From positions 1 through 64,000 of the forward strand of contig SVDM01000004.1 of the NCBI GenBank assembly GCA_015058015.1: DNA of 64,000 nt, written 5' to 3'. This DNA comes from Lachnospiraceae bacterium (lineage in GTDB: Bacteria > Bacillota > Clostridia > Lachnospirales > Lachnospiraceae). Positions 63,513-64,000 of the stretch are shown piece by piece. The position numbers and the translations under genes were made by a program. A model generated the notes under the pieces. It was not told the DNA's origin and did not search any database. It saw nothing but the letters and a program-made list of their open reading frames with translations. Numbering within the stretch: position 1 is the first letter of the stretch; each line of letters opens with the position of its first letter.

Positions 63513-64000
63513 GTGTCAGAGGTAAAGAATTCAAAAGTATTTGATAATGTGTTTAAGACAGTCTGCGAAAGGCTTCCCCAGCTTCTTGTACCCTTGGTAA
63601 ATGAGGTGTTCAAAACAAACTATCCTGAAGATGCCAAGATTGTTCAGTTACGTAATGAACATCACACGGTATCCGGGAATATCATTACAGATGCTTATGT
63701 CACCATCGAAGGTGACTCTTATCATATTGAGTGCCAAAGCTCCGACATGAAGATAATGATAGTAAGAATGCTTGAATATGATTTGGCTATTGCACTTGAA
63801 TCCAAATCAGAGAGTAACGATGGTTATAGGATTGAATTTCCGAAGTCGTGTGTAGTTTATCTTCGTGGAAAGGACATCCCAAACAGAGATAAAAAGGTAA
63901 AGGTACATTTCCCGGATGGCTCGGAATATGATTATTCCGTTGAATATATTGAAGTTGAGGGGTATAATATAAGAGAGATTTTTGAGAAAAGACTACTGAT
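63513..64000 (+). CDS. Rpn-family PD-(D/E)XK nuclease-like protein (partial, runs off the end)
   Basis: An open frame of at least 162 codons reaching the window end. It reads SEVKNSKVFDNVFKTVCER, then TDAYVTIEGDSYHIECQSSD, with the Asp and ExQ of the PD-(D/E)XK core as in Rpn recombination-promoting nuclease/transposase-like proteins. LEYDLAIALESK and a VVYLRGK strand follow. The start is uncertain: GTG at 63513 directly abuts AAAGGAG, while ATG at 63453 lies upstream of the predicted transcript start. C-terminus missing. Confidence 0.72.
   Translation, partial: MSEVKNSKVFDNVFKTVCERLPQLLVPLVNEVFKTNYPEDAKIVQLRNEHHTVSGNIITDAYVTIEGDSYHIECQSSDMKIMIVRMLEYDLAIALESKSESNDGYRIEFPKSCVVYLRGKDIPNRDKKVKVHFPDGSEYDYSVEYIEVEGYNIREIFEKRLL

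Overview
The window looks like a chromosomal segment of a motile anaerobic Firmicute, most likely a member of the Lachnospiraceae. The reasons are a CIRCE-controlled hrcA-grpE-dnaK-dnaJ operon, an ireB-ruvX-DUF1292 block, RNase J, Rex, CheC/CheY chemotaxis proteins, a Tad pilus locus with the DUF5702 and DUF6382-FHA proteins typical of that family, frequent TTG/GTG starts behind strong AGGAGG sites, and lipoproteins with Ser-rich linkers. No rRNA, phage or CRISPR array is seen. The family call is inference; I do not name a genus.

Layout. 1-1010: five tRNAs (Arg, His, Gln, Lys, Leu) with a 62-bp tandem repeat between the first two. 1054-6034: small export protein, truA (minus strand) and a FecCD-type ABC importer (permease, ATPase, lipoprotein receptor) with a methyltransferase. 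6275-14842: signalling block with a methyl-accepting chemotaxis protein, PilZ, CheY, CheC and a PocR/GGDEF/EAL protein, with cobT inserted. 14937-18190: cobU, cobS, a second degenerate cobU-like gene, cobC and cbiB. 18518-20179: second chemoreceptor. 20259-24945: an accessory islet holding two cargo genes (hydroxyacyl-CoA dehydrogenase; sortase-anchored surface protein) among three copies of a structured ~300-bp element. 25044-26637: cobD and cobA resume the cobalamin set. 26794-31193: hybrid histidine kinase, response regulator and rex. 31363-40821: Tad pilus operon. 40971-42775: exported cobaltochelatase-like lipoprotein and a small lipoprotein. 43101-47924: heat-shock operon. 48037-54767: membrane glycosyltransferase-like protein, J-domain protein, prmA-rsmE-cysteine desulfurase-thiI, HPr-like gene. 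54877-63341: mtaB, ireB-ruvX-DUF1292, RNase J, mltG-like, trmR-trhP, pilT, AIM24-family gene. The window ends inside a Rpn-like nuclease gene.

How the genes work together. cobT, cobU, cobS, cobC, cbiB, cobD and cobA cover corrinoid adenosylation, aminopropanol attachment and nucleotide-loop assembly. With the ABC importer this reads as salvage and remodelling of corrinoids; corrin-ring genes other than the chelatase are not in the window. The signalling genes link chemotaxis with cyclic-di-GMP, and the Tad pilus and surface protein are plausible outputs.

The most unusual item is the three-copy element at 20259-20582, 21633-21924 and 24630-24945 (inverted). It folds as nested stems with side hairpins, has REP-like ends, carries no ORF, and shows compensatory base-pair changes between copies, including a 26-28 bp stem whose sequence largely differs while pairing stays perfect.
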